A program made the translations under genes and the position numbers. A model generated the notes under the pieces. The model was not told where the DNA came from. It ran no database searches and saw only the letters and a list, made by a program, of their open reading frames with translations. This document shows, piece by piece, positions 10,230 through 18,730 of a DNA stretch of 64,000 nt. Position 1 is the first letter of the stretch; every line of letters begins with the position of its first letter. The DNA lies in contig NZ_CP087196.1 in the NCBI RefSeq assembly GCF_024749285.1, positions 3,224,001 to 3,288,000 of the forward strand, given 5' to 3'. Source of the DNA: Pseudomonas sp. B21-015. Its GTDB lineage: Bacteria > Pseudomonadota > Gammaproteobacteria > Pseudomonadales > Pseudomonadaceae.

Positions 10230-11507
10230 ATGACGAACGCTAGTGCTAGCGCGACTGTCACCAACAGTTTGGCAACACCCCACACCCAACGGATGAGCAC
10301 CTACGTGTTCGCGCTGTTTTTCATCCTCGGCAGCATCACCAGCCTTAACGATGTCCTGGTGCCAAAACTCAAGCACCTCTTCAGCCTCAGCTATACCGAG
10401 GCCATGCTTGTGCAGTCGTCATTCTTTTTTGCCTATTTCATTTTCGCCATACCCGCAGGCCTGCTCATTTCGCGAATCGGCTACATGAGAGCGGCCGTCC
10501 TCGGGTTGCTGCTGATGGCTGGTGGATGCCTGCTCTTCATTCCTGCCACCCAGTCCGCATTGTTTCCAGCCTTCCTCGGCGCCCTCTTTGTGCTTGCGAT
10601 TGGCGTGACAACCGTTCAGGTCGTTGCGAACCCGCTGCTTTCACTGCTCGGAACCGCCGCAATGGCCCCTAGCCGCCTCACACTCGGCCATGCGTTCAAT
10701 TCGCTGGGAACCACGGTCGCACCCTACCTGGGTGCCATACTGATCCTGGGCTCCCTCAATGCGGTAGATACCTCCGCATTGTCGCCAGCAGAACTGACGT
10801 CCTTCCTGTCGCAGGAAGCCAGCGTGATCAGCAACACCTATGCAAGCATTACGCTCTTCATCTGCATCGTCGCCTTGATCGTCTGGCTGAAAAGAAATGA
10901 GCTGCAACCGTCAACAAGACCTGAACGTCTCAATCCACTCGCTGCGCTCGACCTTCTAAAGCAGCCGCGCTTTGCACTCGGCACCGTTTGCATATTTCTC
11001 TATGTCGGAGCCGAAGTCACGATTGGCAGTCTCATCACCGACTACCTCATGCTGCCGACAACCCTGGCCCTTCCCGCCGAAGCCGCAGGCAAGCATGTTG
11101 CCTTCTATTGGGGTGGCGCCCTGGTTGGCCGCTTTATCGGCTCGGCGCTGATGCGCACTTTCGCTCCCGGGAAACTGCTGGTCTTTGCCGCCACGGCAGT
11201 CATTGTGCTGTTGACGATCTCTGCCACCACACAAGGCGTTGTTGCCGGATGGTCGCTGCTGGCCGTCGGGCTGTTCAACTCCATCATGTTTCCGACGATC
11301 TTTACCCTTGCGACCGCAGGGCTCGGTCATCGCGCGGCAGAAGGTTCGGGCCTGTTCTGTTGCGCCATTGTTGGCGGGGCATTTATTCCGCCATTGACAG
11401 GGTATGCGGCCGACCTCTCGACGCTCGCGCTGGCGTTGAGCGTGCCAGCGACCTGTTATGCCGGCATCGCAATCTACGGTTGGTATGCCCGCGCTCCGAA
11501 GCACTAG
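10230..11507 (+). CDS. MFS sugar transporter, FucP/GluP-like
   Basis: A 425-residue integral inner-membrane protein with about twelve hydrophobic segments. Features of the fucose/glucose-galactose permease family are visible: FALFFILGSITSLNDVLVPKLKHLF in helix 1 (the family's charged-residue helix), QSSFFFAYFIFAIPAGLL in helix 2, VVANPLLSLLG and LTLGHAFNSLGTTVAPYLG. The second half starts with a repeat-like FLYVGAEVTIGSLI. Proton-coupled uptake of a hexose or deoxysugar is likely. The ATG at 10230 is preceded by AGAGGAAG; an upstream TTG has no support. No catabolic genes remain beside it. The 3' neighbour is a fragment, so its pathway was probably lost. Confidence 0.82.
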   Translation: MTNASASATVTNSLATPHTQRMSTYVFALFFILGSITSLNDVLVPKLKHLFSLSYTEAMLVQSSFFFAYFIFAIPAGLLISRIGYMRAAVLGLLLMAGGCLLFIPATQSALFPAFLGALFVLAIGVTTVQVVANPLLSLLGTAAMAPSRLTLGHAFNSLGTTVAPYLGAILILGSLNAVDTSALSPAELTSFLSQEASVISNTYASITLFICIVALIVWLKRNELQPSTRPERLNPLAALDLLKQPRFALGTVCIFLYVGAEVTIGSLITDYLMLPTTLALPAEAAGKHVAFYWGGALVGRFIGSALMRTFAPGKLLVFAATAVIVLLTISATTQGVVAGWSLLAVGLFNSIMFPTIFTLATAGLGHRAAEGSGLFCCAIVGGAFIPPLTGYAADLSTLALALSVPATCYAGIAIYGWYARAPKH

Positions 11508-11689
11508 CATTCCCTGGCGCGCGGCTAGCCCATTGGTCAGTCCCGGTAACGAGATAGGACGCTCAGACCGTGAGCAGGGCTCTCTTCATCCCAGGCCATT
11601 GGCTTCCAAGAAGGCGAAGTAGTCGTACAGACGACGTCCGTAGGCTTCCCAAGTCAGTTCTCAGACATCACCTCACGGCTGCGCCTGAA

Positions 11690-11851
11690 AAGTTGTGGGG
11701 TGGATTCAGCTCTTCGGTCGGTATGGCTTTCGACGCAGCGGGTAATCTCTATGTTGCGGAATGGAGCGCCGAACGTGTATCCAAGATCAGTCTGAGCGGC
11801 AAGCATTCGATCTTTCCAGAAGGTCTTCTCGAACCCTCTGGCATGGCGTGA
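11690..11851 (+). pseudogene. Fragment of an NHL/SMP-30-like beta-propeller protein
   Basis: The codons for SVGMAFDAAGNLYVAEWSAERVSKISLSG and the following FPEGLLEPSGMA have the blade pattern of NHL-repeat or SMP-30/gluconolactonase-like propellers. Only about one and a half blades exist; the frame in front (from 11570) is not related and the frame stops at 11851. No other gene is seen between 11508 and 11885. Confidence 0.5.
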
Positions 11852-11885
11852 TGCCCGTGTGTATACAAATAAACAGGTGAGAAAT

Positions 11886-12407
11886 ATGATTAATATTCGT
11901 GAAGCTACTAAAGCCGACCTAGATGTTCTACGTGAAATCGGCTGTGAGACCTACCAAGAGCATTTTTCGGACATCTGGTCTCTCTCCGGCATGCAGGACT
12001 TCCTTAATCAAGACTTTTCCCCTAACTCGCTCGGCAAATCACTCGAATCCTCCGCTTGCCATTTGTGGCTTATAGCCTCAGACGAAAGCGGTAGGGTCGT
12101 AGGCTTTTCCAAAGTTAACTGGTCAACGCCTGCGCCTTTAACTGGCGAATTGGGCGCGGAGCTTCAAAAAATTTACTTTCTCAAATCCGAAGCAGGACGA
12201 GGTTATGGGAAACAACTCTTGCACTTCATTTGCAGCCGAGCGATAGAGCGCGGAGAACGCTTGCTGTGGCTTGACGTACTCAAGACCAACTCAAATGCGC
12301 GGCGATTCTATGAGGGTTTCGGTTTCCAAGAAATCGGTGAAATCCCTTTCAAAACTGACCTGGTTGAAATTGGAATGGTAGCAATGGCATGTGAACTTTC
12401 CCGATAG
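11886..12407 (+). CDS. GNAT family N-acetyltransferase
   Basis: A 173-residue acetyltransferase from the ATG at 11886 (CAGGTGAGAA just upstream; a nine-codon longer frame lacks support). The motif LQKIYFLKSEAGRGYGKQLLHFI (near residues 92-114) is the acetyl-CoA-binding segment (R-G-Y-G-K), and LWLDVLKTNSNARRFYEGFGFQEIGE is the C-terminal signature. This looks most like the small-molecule or diamine/protein N-acetyltransferases of the RimI/YjgM type. Substrate unknown. Confidence 0.85.
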   Translation: MINIREATKADLDVLREIGCETYQEHFSDIWSLSGMQDFLNQDFSPNSLGKSLESSACHLWLIASDESGRVVGFSKVNWSTPAPLTGELGAELQKIYFLKSEAGRGYGKQLLHFICSRAIERGERLLWLDVLKTNSNARRFYEGFGFQEIGEIPFKTDLVEIGMVAMACELSR

Positions 12408-12614
12408 GCATATTCGATGACCTCCCTGTCGGTTGGTTGTCATAAGCGACAACGCGGAAAAAGCCAGATGACTTTACCGGACACTTACGACGATCGGGGG
12501 CTCAGGCAACGATATGCGCCGCTGTTGGTAGTTGGCTTCATGGCTGGCAAAAGCTATTTTCCTGGTAACTGTCCGGCCGATTCAGAAGAAAACTCACCGC
12601 GCAGCGCTCTCAGC

Positions 12615-13145
12615 CTAGGGGCAGGTAGCCAGAGGCCAACCGACGCGCGCTGCACGCAGGAGGCTGGCCTTAACAACCAAGCGGTGAAATGGGGCAATAA
12701 CGAAGATGTAGGCCCGACCTAGACGGTTGTGGCACTGGACCACGGTTGAAACAACGAGTTGGCGACTGCCTTCTGGCTCTGCCTCTCCAGAACATAGGAT
12801 CGATATCCGGAAGTCGAGGTGCTTGTCGTCCTCTCCCAACACGATTTCAGTCTGGTTCGTGCTGTAGACCTTGAAGATTCCAATCCGATTAGCAAGTGAT
12901 GCCAAGTGTTTGGCTGTCTTGAGACCGAAACAGGCAACGATAGTGTCTCGGACTTTCATGAGCCATCCGATCCAGGATGGCTGGTGGGAAAAGATGAATC
13001 GAGCCAGCAAATCTGGATTGCTAGATGTGCCCGCAGGGAGCCGAATCGCAAAAGCATCCGCTAGGTTCATCGACTTGTAAAAGTGGGAGATGCCGGACCT
13101 CGAGGGGACTGGCACGGAGGTAATGAGCTCGAACTCTCTGGGCAT
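12615..13145 (-). CDS. DUF2867 family protein
   Basis: A 176-residue protein with features of DUF2867: an N-terminal YKSMNLADAFAIRLP segment, WIGWLMKVRDTIVACFGLKTA in the middle, LDFRISILCSG, and the conserved C-terminal block STVVQCHNRLGRAYIFVIAPFHRLVVKASLLRAA. The family is of unknown function and is often found fused or next to NAD-dependent epimerase-like proteins; no such partner is here. The start ATG is at 13145, preceded by GGAGAGAT. Confidence 0.75.
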   Translation of the reverse strand: MPREFELITSVPVPSRSGISHFYKSMNLADAFAIRLPAGTSSNPDLLARFIFSHQPSWIGWLMKVRDTIVACFGLKTAKHLASLANRIGIFKVYSTNQTEIVLGEDDKHLDFRISILCSGEAEPEGSRQLVVSTVVQCHNRLGRAYIFVIAPFHRLVVKASLLRAARVGWPLATCP

Positions 13146-13383
13146 CGGGGATCTCTCCTGAGATCTAACTACTAATTAGGCGGCATGCCATGTCACGTTT
13201 CTTGTTGCAATGGCTTGTCGTATGACACGCCTCGTCGCCCTGTCAGTGCTCTTCTAGTTTAGAAGTGACGGTTACCGACTTTCAAGCCGGACAGGGACAA
13301 CCGCGCTCACTGCTCATTCCCAAGCACACGAGGTATCTGCATAGTGGAGGATGAGGTCCAGAGCCTCGCTGAGCGAGCATGGA

Positions 13384-14016
13384 TTAACTGGATGTTGTTG
13401 AGGCGCCAACTTCTCCTTGTCGGATACTGAGCCCGATCAAGGCATCATAGAGCTCTTGCTGCCCAGCTGGCAGAACAGGGAGCAACGTCGCACGGCGCTT
13501 GTCGACATCGAACCAGGATTCAACCAACCATCCCACCAGATAGAGCGCCGAAAGGCATCCGCCAGCGGTTGCAACGTTCCCCTGGCATACAAGAGGCTGG
13601 TCCATGGGCTCAAGTCCCAGAGCTTGCAAGCCCGATCGTGCATCCGGGTGTGTAGTTGCCTGGCCGCTGAGCAGCCCAAGCCGTTCGAGAATGAAAGCTC
13701 CGGCGCATATGGAGCCGATTCGCTGGCGTCTGGAGTCAAGTTCAAACGACGGCAGGAAATCTGGGGCGGCAAGTGCAGCGGGTACCCCTTCCTTGCCGCT
13801 GACGAACAATACCGCGTCGGCACTATTGGCCTCGGAAAGCGGACCGTGCACCGAAACAGGCAGGCCGTGCGCCGATCGCACGATAGAGCTAGAACCCAAT
13901 ATTCGGACGTGCCAGTCCTCAGTGTTGCGGCCTAAAATGTCCCACATCAGGAATAGGTCGATATCAGTGAATTGGTCGAAAGCAACCAGAACGATTTTCT
14001 TCAAGGCGAGCTCCAT
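13384..14016 (-). CDS. DJ-1/PfpI family protein (class I glutamine amidotransferase-like)
   Basis: The protein has the DJ-1/PfpI fold with the nucleophile elbow GSICAGAFILERLGLLSG, where the cysteine is the likely catalytic residue. The N-terminal strand is KKIVLVAFDQFTDIDLFLMWDILGR, the pattern of the isonitrile-hydratase-like/ThiJ subgroup. No AraC-type DNA-binding domain is attached. The start is uncertain: ATGs at 14016, 14046 and 14094 are in frame; the last would lie inside the operator palindrome, and 14016 sits directly before the conserved first strand. It is divergent from a TetR gene and is its most likely target. Confidence 0.75.
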   Translation of the reverse strand: MELALKKIVLVAFDQFTDIDLFLMWDILGRNTEDWHVRILGSSSIVRSAHGLPVSVHGPLSEANSADAVLFVSGKEGVPAALAAPDFLPSFELDSRRQRIGSICAGAFILERLGLLSGQATTHPDARSGLQALGLEPMDQPLVCQGNVATAGGCLSALYLVGWLVESWFDVDKRRATLLPVLPAGQQELYDALIGLSIRQGEVGASTTSS

Positions 14017-14086
14017 GAAAAGTGCTGGCGTGCAAAACGCAACGGCCATCTTTGCTGGTGTTCGCAGCGTATCAATCGGTTGCGCA

Positions 14087-14105
14087 CCATACACAGTCTG
14101 TATGG
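14087..14105. promoter_or_regulatory. TetR-type operator palindrome
   Basis: CCATACACAGTCTGTATGG has perfect 7-base arms around CAGTC. It sits between the divergent DJ-1 gene and the TetR gene, 25 bp before the regulator start, which is where TetR proteins bind to repress both directions. Confidence 0.65.
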
Positions 14106-14130
14106 CGCTAAATATGGAGCGAAATAGCTG

Positions 14131-14685
14131 GTGAGAAAACTAACTCGTAACCATTGGATCGCGGCTGGTTTTGAGGCCCTCGACCAAATAGGGCATATTG
14201 GCGTTTCGGCCGAGAGTCTATCGCGCCGATTGAATGTGACCCGCGGATCGTTCTATCACCATTTCCGCAATCGCGAAGACTTTGTCCGCACCTTGCTGGC
14301 CGCTTGGGAAGAAGACTACACGGAGCGCATGCTCGCTTATGCGGCGCAGGGTCGTAGCGCGGGCGAAACCTTGAAACGCTACTTGAGTATTGCCGCTGAG
14401 AAACAACCTGGGCGGGAAGTTTCCATCCGAGCCTGGTCGCTGCACGATCCGTTGGTAGGCGAGTTCCAGCAGCGTGTTGACGCAAGACGACTGGACTTCG
14501 CGATACGGACGTGCCGCCGCTTGGTCCATATGCCAGGTGAAGCAGAAGTGATTGGTCAGGTGGCCCATCTGTGCCTGATTGGTGGTCAACAGGCAGGGCT
14601 GCGGCGTGATGCCGCTCGCTTCAACAGTCTCCTGCATCGAGCCTTTTCACTTTTCGAAAGGGCTCTTCCACCGTGGCGGGCCTAA
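14131..14685 (+). CDS. TetR family transcriptional regulator
   Basis: A 184-residue regulator. The N-terminal helix-turn-helix is typical (WIAAGFEALDQIGHIGVSAESLSRRLNVTRGSFYHHFRNREDFVRTLLAAWEE): SFYHHF is the TetR recognition helix. The C-terminal part is the ligand-binding dimer domain. It starts with GTG at 14131, with GGAGCG upstream. A matching palindrome lies 25 bp upstream, so autoregulation and control of the divergent DJ-1/PfpI gene are likely. Confidence 0.88.
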   Translation: MRKLTRNHWIAAGFEALDQIGHIGVSAESLSRRLNVTRGSFYHHFRNREDFVRTLLAAWEEDYTERMLAYAAQGRSAGETLKRYLSIAAEKQPGREVSIRAWSLHDPLVGEFQQRVDARRLDFAIRTCRRLVHMPGEAEVIGQVAHLCLIGGQQAGLRRDAARFNSLLHRAFSLFERALPPWRA

Positions 14686-14933
14686 GTCATGTGGAGCACG
14701 ACCAATCATGGCCTTTTACACTTGTGGATCATGTGGAGCATTTCCTCCGGCTAGCACCGAAGATGAGACCTGAGATCGAGTTTTTTAAAGCACGCCAAAA
14801 ATCCAACCTCAACGGCAGCTAAAATCTCGACAGCACTCAATTCCTTCACCGAATGGCTGCTTGAACGCCATTCCCTTCAAGGCAAGCCGCCTAGCTAACG
14901 CGATCTACCAATCTCCAGCTCTAGTGCACGCCA

Positions 14934-15785
14934 TTGGTCTCCCACAGCACCATCCTCACCATCGACGGCAACCGTGACAGCACTACGGGCAAGATCGACG
15001 GTTGGTTCAACGGCTACATTCCCGGCGAAGCTGGCTACGACTCCAACGTTACCCTCGACAGCGTCGAGATCAAGGATTGCTCCGGGTACGGTTTCGACCC
15101 CCACGAGCAGACCGTCAACATGGTCATCAAGAACAGCGTGTCCCACGGCAACGGCCTGGACGGCTTCGTTGCTGACTTCCTCAGCAACAGCACCTTCGAA
15201 AACAACATCGCCTACGACAACGACCGCCACGGTTTCAACGTCGTCACCAGCACCCACGATTTCACCATGACCAATAACGTCGCCTACGGCAACGGCGGCA
15301 ATGGCATCGTGGTGCAACGCGGCAGTGAGGACATCCCCTCCCCCACAAACATCACCATCACCGGTGGCGAGGTGTACAGCAACGGCGCCGACACCATGAC
15401 CGGCGGCGATGGCAACGACACCTACTATGTCGACAACGCCGACGACGCCGTGATCGAGATCAACAGCAATGCGGTGTCTGGTGGGATCGACAGCGTGCAC
15501 AGCAACCTGGCGGCCTACACCCTCGGCAACAACGTCGAGCGTCTGTATATCGATAGCACTGGCGCCGCCAATGGTACGGGCAACGCGCTGGACAACACGC
15601 TGTTCGCCGCAGTCGACGCCTTCACCTTCATCGGCAGCAGCGCCTTCGACCCTGCCAACGCCACCGGCCAACTGCGCTTTGCCGATGGCATTCTCTACGG
15701 CAGTGTCGATGCCGACGCCACCCCCGAGTTCGAAATCCAATTGGTGGGCGTCCAGGAGCTGCACACCAGCGATTTCACAGCCTGA
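14934..15785 (+). pseudogene. Collapsed AlgE-type mannuronan C5-epimerase
   Basis: The frame is built from pieces of a secreted AlgE-family epimerase. Residues about 8-140 are the right-handed parallel beta-helix of an A-module, including the active-site stretch SGYGFDPHEQTVN with the catalytic Tyr, Asp and His. Then come FVADFLSNSTFENN and the HGFNVVTSTHDF block. At about residue 148 it jumps straight into a glycine-rich Ca-binding nonapeptide (GGDGNDTYYVDN) and a terminal R-module-like end (LRFADGILYGSVDADATPEFEIQLVG). The first 120 or so residues of the A-module, most of the repeats and any start codon are missing. I read it as a deletion remnant; the first ATG-like start falls inside the helix. 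It marks the right end of the eroded region. Confidence 0.75.
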
Positions 15786-15807
15786 GTCAAGCTCGCCCAC
15801 AGGGGAT

Positions 15808-16038
15808 TTGCAGTGCCCGAAAGATCAAAGACCAACACAGACAAAGTCGGGGTATAGATGTGTCAGGGCGGAACTTGGACCAAAACCACCGCCGCCCTTC
15901 CCATCATTTACCCCAAGGAATGAGCAAGAGCGTGATGAACTGCTACACAACTTTCTAGGTGGGACTATAGATCGTTTGCTGGAAACGGGGCGCAAACGTT
16001 ATCCAGCCTTACCCTGTAAAGTAGTGGTAGACGTCTGA
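15808..16038 (+). CDS. Possible small protein, 76 aa
   Basis: A TTG at 15808 follows AGGGGAT and opens a frame whose second half looks protein-like (FTPRNEQERDELLHNFLGG, then DRLLETGRKRYPALPCKVVVDV) while the first half is low in character. No family recognised. It may be the tail of a lost gene instead of a complete one. Nothing else is seen between 15786 and 16233. Confidence 0.3.
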   Translation: MQCPKDQRPTQTKSGYRCVRAELGPKPPPPFPSFTPRNEQERDELLHNFLGGTIDRLLETGRKRYPALPCKVVVDV

Positions 16039-16233
16039 CTGATTTTCTCCTCACACCATAGAGGTAACGCAGCATGAACCGACCGTCTGGCGCCGATACT
16101 GGACCAAGCGGTATGGCAAGTTCTGAGCACTGACTTACACTGCGATACACCAATGCGAACAGAATAACTGTTCAACGCATCGATAAATCCCACGGCAATC
16201 CGGGCATCACGTAATGATCTGGGTGAAGCCAAC

Positions 16234-16884
16234 ATGAAAACGGTCACGGCCCTTTTCACCTGTCTACTCGCTGCCAGCGTGTGCGCGGCGGCGAGCACCT
16301 GTGTCAAGGCTGCGCCAACCTTCAAGACCAGCTTCGATTGTGCCGAGACAAAGGCGTCCGTCGAAAAGCTGATCTGTCGCGATCCGCAACTGGCGCAGAT
16401 GGATATCGAACTGACGCGTCTTTATCGCCTCGCGCTCACGGATGAGCATTCAGTGCCGCGTCCAGACAAGGTCATGATCGACCAGCAGTTCTGGATCGAT
16501 GCCCGCAATCAATGTGCCTCCGAGCCTGCGCCCAAGGCGTGCACGATCCGCAGTTATGCCGAGCGCGCGCACCAGCTGCGCCAAGGCTCGGCCATTGTGA
16601 GAACCAAGGACCCAGACAGACTCACCGAAGGCCCATTGGCTTTTCGTTGTACAGGGCTTAACTCGCTGATTGCCGCTACCTTCTTTACCACGCAGCCTGG
16701 TGTCGTGTACCTGAAATGGGCAAATACCTCGATCGTCCTGAGCCAGGAACAGAGTGATTCGGGAACCCGATACACCGGCAAGGATTACCAGGGGAACTAC
16801 AGCTTCTGGCAAGACGGCAACGTGGTCCTTTTCCAGAAGCCAGGCTCAGGGCAAATGAGTTGTACGGCCGAGCCGGTCGGCTGA
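16234..16884 (+). CDS. Secreted lysozyme-inhibitor protein with LprI-like and MliC-like domains
   Basis: A 216-residue exported protein with an N-terminal signal peptide (MKTVTALFTCLLAASVCAAAS). Residues about 35-112 form an LprI-like (DUF1311) domain with four cysteines (36, 48, 94, 103) and the FDCAETKASVEKLICRDPQLAQMD signature. Residues about 137-211 form an MliC-type domain: FRCTGLNSL, then IVLSQEQSDSGTRY and YSFWQDGNVVLFQK, with cysteines 139 and 210 able to pair. The SxSGxxY motif is the part of MliC that enters the c-type lysozyme active site. The likely role is protection of peptidoglycan from host lysozyme in the periplasm. No lipobox is evident, so it is probably soluble. It is the first intact gene after the eroded region. 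Confidence 0.82.
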   Translation: MKTVTALFTCLLAASVCAAASTCVKAAPTFKTSFDCAETKASVEKLICRDPQLAQMDIELTRLYRLALTDEHSVPRPDKVMIDQQFWIDARNQCASEPAPKACTIRSYAERAHQLRQGSAIVRTKDPDRLTEGPLAFRCTGLNSLIAATFFTTQPGVVYLKWANTSIVLSQEQSDSGTRYTGKDYQGNYSFWQDGNVVLFQKPGSGQMSCTAEPVG

Positions 16885-17042
16885 GTTCTCTGGCTGGACG
16901 CTTCAGCACGCCGGCTTACTGCTTTGTCCGCCCCGGAATGGCGATACGACTGGTCGTTTTGACCTCACGCAACGCAAGACTTGATTGGATAGACGCTATA
17001 CCGAGCTGTCGCCTCAATACGCTCTCGACAAAGTCACTGTAA

Positions 17043-17321
17043 CTCACCTGGTCGACCATCCTGGCGTCCTACATCGCTTATCGCAAAGCAAGACCCGATC
17101 TTCATGCACAATCTCGGTACAAAATGCCTGGTGGCGTGCCGATGGCGTGGTTCTCCCTCGCATTCCTTGCATTTGTGCTGTGCCTGCTTGCCCTTCGGCC
17201 AGACACCCGCCTTGCACTGTGCGTGATGCCCGCATGGTTCATTTGGTTGGCAATCGCCTACCAATTCTCACATTTCAGGAGCAGGAACCAGGCCAGCCAC
17301 GCGGCCGGGCAACACAGCTGA
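17043..17321 (+). pseudogene. C-terminal fragment of an APC-family amino acid permease
   Basis: After a stop at 17040-17042 the frame reads ILASYIAYRKARPDLHAQSRYKMPGG and then two membrane segments (WFSLAFLAFVLCLLAL and LCVMPAWFIWLAIAYQF). This is the ending of GabP/CycA-type permeases, including the loop between the last helices. Everything in front of it (roughly 370 residues) is missing. It is a remnant left between the lysozyme inhibitor gene and the lipoprotein gene. Confidence 0.7.
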
Positions 17322-17386
17322 AGTCAATGCATGGCCATGGATTGGCCATAGCTCCATTGCCCACCAGAACCCGCACGCAAAAAAAA

Positions 17387-17419
17387 GCCCCGCGACCGAA
17401 TGAGGCACGGGGCAAAAAA
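17387..17419. terminator. Bidirectional rho-independent terminator
   Basis: GCCCCG (17387-17392) pairs with CGGGGC (17408-17413). A runs lie on both outer sides, giving a T tract in either direction. It would end transcription of the minus-strand lipoprotein gene and anything from the left. Confidence 0.8.
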
Positions 17420-17461
17420 TTGGTTGGTTGCGGCCAACCAAAGGAGCATTTTTAAAAGCGG

Positions 17462-17803
17462 TTACAGGCATTCCTGCGCGGCACGTTCGAAACTCGAAGG
17501 CATGAAGTTCGACGCCAGCAAGTGGCGCTCATACAAAAACACCTTGCCGCCGTTCGGGGCTTTGTAGGCTTCCAGAACGTTGTCCGCGGCGACTTTGCTC
17601 GGCACCACGATCCGGTAGCCGCGTTGGGTTTGCGAGACGGTCGGGCTCAGTGCGCTGCCTTGCAACTTCGGCACCACGCAATCAGCGTACTCGGCAGGCG
17701 TTTTTTTCGTCTGCAAGGTCAGCGTCGGGTTGTTCGGCGCGGAGGCGCAACCAGAGAGCAGCAAGGTGGCGAAAGCCATGGCAGGAACAAATAAAGGGCG
17801 CAT
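17462..17803 (-). CDS. Putative outer-membrane lipoprotein
   Basis: A 113-residue protein from the ATG at 17803. It has a short lipoprotein signal (MRPLFVPAMAFATLLLSGC) with a lipobox ending in cysteine at about residue 19, followed by a small domain (TLTLQTKKTPAEYADCVVPKLQG, then RGYRIVVPSKVAADNVLEAYKAPNGGKVFLYERHLLAS). I recognise this only as a Pseudomonas-type small lipoprotein of unknown role. It is followed by the terminator at 17387. Confidence 0.75.
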   Translation of the reverse strand: MRPLFVPAMAFATLLLSGCASAPNNPTLTLQTKKTPAEYADCVVPKLQGSALSPTVSQTQRGYRIVVPSKVAADNVLEAYKAPNGGKVFLYERHLLASNFMPSSFERAAQECL

Positions 17804-17888
17804 CGGTGAAGTCCTGAAATAAAAGTCTGTTTCGTTGAGCAACGGTTCGGCGTCACGGTCGCTGTCGTTGCGGTTATGGTTTTGGTGT

Positions 17889-18533
17889 CTAGCCAGCGGT
17901 CACCAGGGCCTTGAGTGAGTGATCGAACTGCTTCAAGGCGCTTAGTTGCAGGTCGCGTTGCTGGTCAATCTGAGCGGCAATCTCGGCTGCAGCTCTGCTG
18001 TGTACCCAGACCGAAGGCATTTGTTTCTCGACGGCGCCTTCGGCCTTGCCGATGTATCGCAGGTTGGCGTCGTAGAACCGCGCGGCGAAACGGGCCTCGA
18101 CCTGACTGTTGCGTTGGGTCAGCAGGCGGTTATGCGTATCGAGCATCACCACCACGTCCGGATGGGCCCGCACCAGTGCATCGAGGTTGTCGTAGACCGT
18201 GACGGACAGGAACTGCTGCTGCAACGAGTTCATCAGCCAGTCAATTGCCAGCTCCGGGTCGGAGCTGTTGATGAACGCGTCACGAATCCGCGCATCCAGC
18301 GCATCGCGCGCGCCGTTCACCGCCACATCGTGGTAACGCTCAAGGTATTGCAGGTTGTCCTGGGTGTTTTCGCTGTACAGCACACCCACGGTTTGCGAAT
18401 GCTGCAACCCGGTGCTGGCGCCGGCGATGGGCAGAAAATGGCACGATTGGGCGTCGTCTGCGCAGGCAGTTGCAGCAGTAGCAACCCCGCCCATCAACAG
18501 GGCGACAATTGCCAGTCGGGTCAATGTCTTCAT
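17889..18533 (-). CDS. Exported protein of unknown function
   Basis: A 214-residue protein with a cleavable signal peptide (MKTLTRLAIVALLMGGVATAATACA). The mature part includes VGVLYSENTQDNLQYLERYHDVAVNGARDALDARIRDAFI and LVRAHPDVVVMLDTHNRLLTQRNSQVEARFAARFYD, an alternating strand-helix arrangement. The latter part could recall ATP-binding or substrate-binding folds but shows no known motif. It lies downstream of the diguanylate cyclase gene on the same strand with a 197-bp gap, so a functional link is possible but unproven. Confidence 0.65.
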   Translation of the reverse strand: MKTLTRLAIVALLMGGVATAATACADDAQSCHFLPIAGASTGLQHSQTVGVLYSENTQDNLQYLERYHDVAVNGARDALDARIRDAFINSSDPELAIDWLMNSLQQQFLSVTVYDNLDALVRAHPDVVVMLDTHNRLLTQRNSQVEARFAARFYDANLRYIGKAEGAVEKQMPSVWVHSRAAAEIAAQIDQQRDLQLSALKQFDHSLKALVTAG

Positions 18534-18730
18534 CGCGCAAATTCCTTGAGCAGCGTCTTCGATGGAGGCGATTTTCCGCCTTTACCTGACCAAGCAGAAC
18601 TTGCGTTTCTTGATTGTCACTATTACTTGAACCGATAGTTGCGCCGCGTGCAGATTGCTCACACTCAATCACAACGACAAAACACGGCTTCAGTTCTTGC
18701 GTTCGCTCTTTCCTCCAGGTGCCTCCTCGA

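Noticed and set aside
12417-12722. 101-codon plus-strand frame after the third GNAT gene
   Set aside because: No protein-like pattern, and its end overlaps the DUF2867 gene on the other strand.
14895-15800. 301-codon minus-strand frame rich in Val, Gly and Asp
   Set aside because: It is the shadow of the beta-helix codons of the epimerase remnant; the plus strand has recognisable catalytic and Ca-binding motifs.
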